This document shows positions 62,770 to 64,000 of a DNA stretch of 64,000 bases, piece after piece. The stretch spans positions 5,026 through 69,025 of the forward strand of contig JBGTDU010000083.1 of assembly GCA_041748175.1 (NCBI GenBank), in the 5' to 3' direction. A program made the translations under genes and the position numbers. This stretch comes from JAHEJB01 sp041748175. GTDB lineage: Bacteria > Bacteroidota > Rhodothermia > Rhodothermales > Rubricoccaceae. Every line of letters starts with the position of its first letter. Position 1 is the first letter of the stretch. Below the pieces are notes generated by a model. It did no database searches. It saw only the letters and a program-made list of their open reading frames with translations, and was not told the origin of the DNA.

Positions 62770-63213
62770 GTGTCCGTGGCCGATCGCTCTTTTCGCTTTC
62801 CACGCACGGCGCACCTCAAGCGTCAGCGTCTCATCCGGCCCCTCTTCGACCACGCCCGCACCGATGTCGGGCGACTGAATGTGGGGGTGGTGCAGCTGCG
62901 CTACCGGATGGTACCTCGCGAGGACGTCGGAACGAGCGCGCCGCCTGTGCAGATTGGCTTTGCGCCAGGACGCCGCGCGCGGACACACGTCGGCCGTAAC
63001 CGCCTCAAGCGGCTCATGCGCGAAGCCTACCGCCATCATCAGCACGGCCTCGTGGATTGCTTCGCGGATCGCCCCAACACGCTGACGCTGATGGTGCTCT
63101 TTCGCGGCAACGAAGCCACCGCCGCCGAAGACCTCCGCCGCGACCTGCCCGACGCGCTTCGCCGCCTTGAAGGCCGCCTCTGCGCCCACCGCGAAGCGAC
63201 GACGCATGAATAA
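62770..63213 (+). CDS. rnpA: Ribonuclease P protein component
   Basis: The frame starts at a GTG at 62770, 21 bp after rpmH, and encodes 147 residues. It holds the RNase P signature GRNRLKRLMREAYRHH (the RNR motif), with the preceding basic strand IGFAPGRRARTHVGRN. The protein assists the RNA subunit in trimming the 5' leader of tRNA precursors. Its N-terminus is less conserved, and GTG codons at 62770 and 62776 are both possible starts. Confidence 0.93.
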   Translation: MSVADRSFRFPRTAHLKRQRLIRPLFDHARTDVGRLNVGVVQLRYRMVPREDVGTSAPPVQIGFAPGRRARTHVGRNRLKRLMREAYRHHQHGLVDCFADRPNTLTLMVLFRGNEATAAEDLRRDLPDALRRLEGRLCAHREATTHE

Positions 63214-63279
63214 GCCGCGCGCGCTGAACCCGACGCGCACCCCCTCCGTACCGCTCGCCCTCGCATCAGCCCCTGCGTC

Positions 63280-64000
63280 GTGGAACAAGGCGTCGACCGT
63301 AACTCCCTGATCGGCATCATCCTGATCTCCCTTATCTTGGGCGTCTGGATGCTGTACCTCGCTCCGCAGCCGGAGCCGCCGTCTGCACAGGACGGCCCCA
63401 TCACGGCGGACACGTCGGCAGTCATCGGGGCACCAGACGATCTGGACGATCCGCTGGCGAACGCCGATGCGCTGCAAGCGCCCACGGATTCCTCGTTTGC
63501 GGCGGCCCTCAGCGGCGAGTCGCGCGATGTAGTCGTCGTGAGTGACCGCTACCGCGCGACGTTCTCGACGCGCGGTGGCACGCTCCGCTCGATGCAGCTC
63601 TTGAGCTACAACCACGCCGAGAGCACAGACCCGGTCGAACTCGTCTCGAACGAAGCAGGCGCACTCGCACTCGTGTTCAACCCGCCGCAGGGGCGCCTCG
63701 TGGACACGCGCACGCTCTTCTTCCGCTCCTCATTCGAGGGCGATTCGCTCAGCGTCAAAGAAGACGAGGAAGCTCCGGTCGAACTGGCGTTTGAGGCACC
63801 CGTCGGCGAAGGCGTGCTGCGGCTCGTCTACGGGTTCATCCCGGACTCGTACGAGGTCACGTTCCGCGTCGAAACCGAAGGCACGAACGTGCTGGCACAG
63901 TCGGGCGGCTACGAAGTGGTGTGGGACGGCGTGCTGCCGCTGGCCGAGAACAACCCGCGCGAGGAAGTGACCCAGGCCGGTGCGTTCGTCCACTGGGGCG
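63280..64000 (+). CDS. yidC: Membrane protein insertase YidC (partial, C-terminus outside window)
   Basis: The frame from the GTG at 63280 stays open to the window end (about 240 residues). VEQGVDRNSLIGIILISLILGVWMLYLAP is the N-terminal anchor helix. A Gln/Pro/Asp-rich linker follows, and then the start of the periplasmic beta-domain (VVVSDRYRATFSTRGGTLRSMQLLSYNH, LVYGFIPDSYEVTFRVETEG). This matches Gram-negative YidC; the five-helix insertase core lies beyond the edge. Position directly after rnpA is the usual synteny. No yidD gene is seen between rnpA and yidC. Confidence 0.93.
   Translation, partial: MEQGVDRNSLIGIILISLILGVWMLYLAPQPEPPSAQDGPITADTSAVIGAPDDLDDPLANADALQAPTDSSFAAALSGESRDVVVVSDRYRATFSTRGGTLRSMQLLSYNHAESTDPVELVSNEAGALALVFNPPQGRLVDTRTLFFRSSFEGDSLSVKEDEEAPVELAFEAPVGEGVLRLVYGFIPDSYEVTFRVETEGTNVLAQSGGYEVVWDGVLPLAENNPREEVTQAGAFVHWG

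Noticed and set aside
63207..63311. Possible yidD between rnpA and yidC
   Set aside because: The short frame is about 34 residues and has none of the Cys-rich YidD motifs.
62434..63615. 393-residue minus-strand frame
   Set aside because: It runs antisense across rpmH, rnpA and the yidC start, all well supported; the translation is Arg/Ala/Val-rich as expected from an antisense frame in high-G+C DNA.
1..64000. CRISPR arrays, integrases and complete insertion sequences
   Set aside because: No regularly spaced repeat array, recombinase or transposase sequence was recognised on either strand; the only mobile-like feature is the 164-bp inverted-repeat element.

Overview
This window looks like a chromosomal segment from a Gram-negative bacterium of the Bacteroidota/Rhodothermota type. 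That is an inference from three things: the rpmH-rnpA-yidC order, a YidC with a short N-terminal anchor followed directly by a long periplasmic domain, and the weak or absent Shine-Dalgarno sequences before many genes. Every convincing gene from 1 to 60780 lies on the minus strand, followed by one plus-strand membrane-protein gene, two minus-strand tRNAs and the plus-strand housekeeping genes. The housekeeping end is visibly richer in G+C (41 of 60 bases at 63481-63540) than the accessory part (34 of 60 at 7921-7980), so most of the window reads as an accessory island ending near the tRNAs.

From 22862 down to position 1 there is an extracellular polysaccharide locus. It holds a WbaP-type initiating sugar-phosphate transferase, a Wzc-type co-polymerase/tyrosine kinase, a short SLBB protein, an ABC exporter that may act as flippase, an O-antigen ligase/polymerase-family protein, many glycosyltransferases (one partial at the window edge, one frameshifted), two SDR sugar epimerases and a sulfotransferase. 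The predicted product is a complex, possibly sulfated, surface glycan.

From 50666 down to 23122 there is a hybrid NRPS-PKS locus in near-colinear order. The order is FkbH-PCP (glyceryl loader), C-A-PCP (serine-like code), KS-AT-ACP-aminotransferase-C-A-PCP (beta-amino unit, then a glycine-like code), formyltransferase/partial C/A with an embedded luciferase-like monooxygenase/PCP (glycine-like code), KS-AT-KR-DH-ACP-TE, an SGNH hydrolase, a stand-alone thioesterase with a cysteine nucleophile, and an Sfp-type phosphopantetheinyl transferase that would activate all carriers. A 164-bp element bounded by 14-bp inverted repeats sits inside this locus.

From 60780 down to 50894 there is a lasso-peptide locus: a cytosolic PAS histidine kinase and NarL-type regulator, a PqqD-like B1 protein, an HprK-like kinase, a B2 leader protease, an asparagine-synthetase-like cyclase, a 55-residue precursor, a strong terminator, an ABC exporter and a nucleotidyltransferase. 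The precursor has a textbook leader motif and a C-terminal serine, but its first acidic core residue is at position 10 instead of 7-9. The kinase plus nucleotidyltransferase predict a C-terminally phosphorylated and further decorated peptide.
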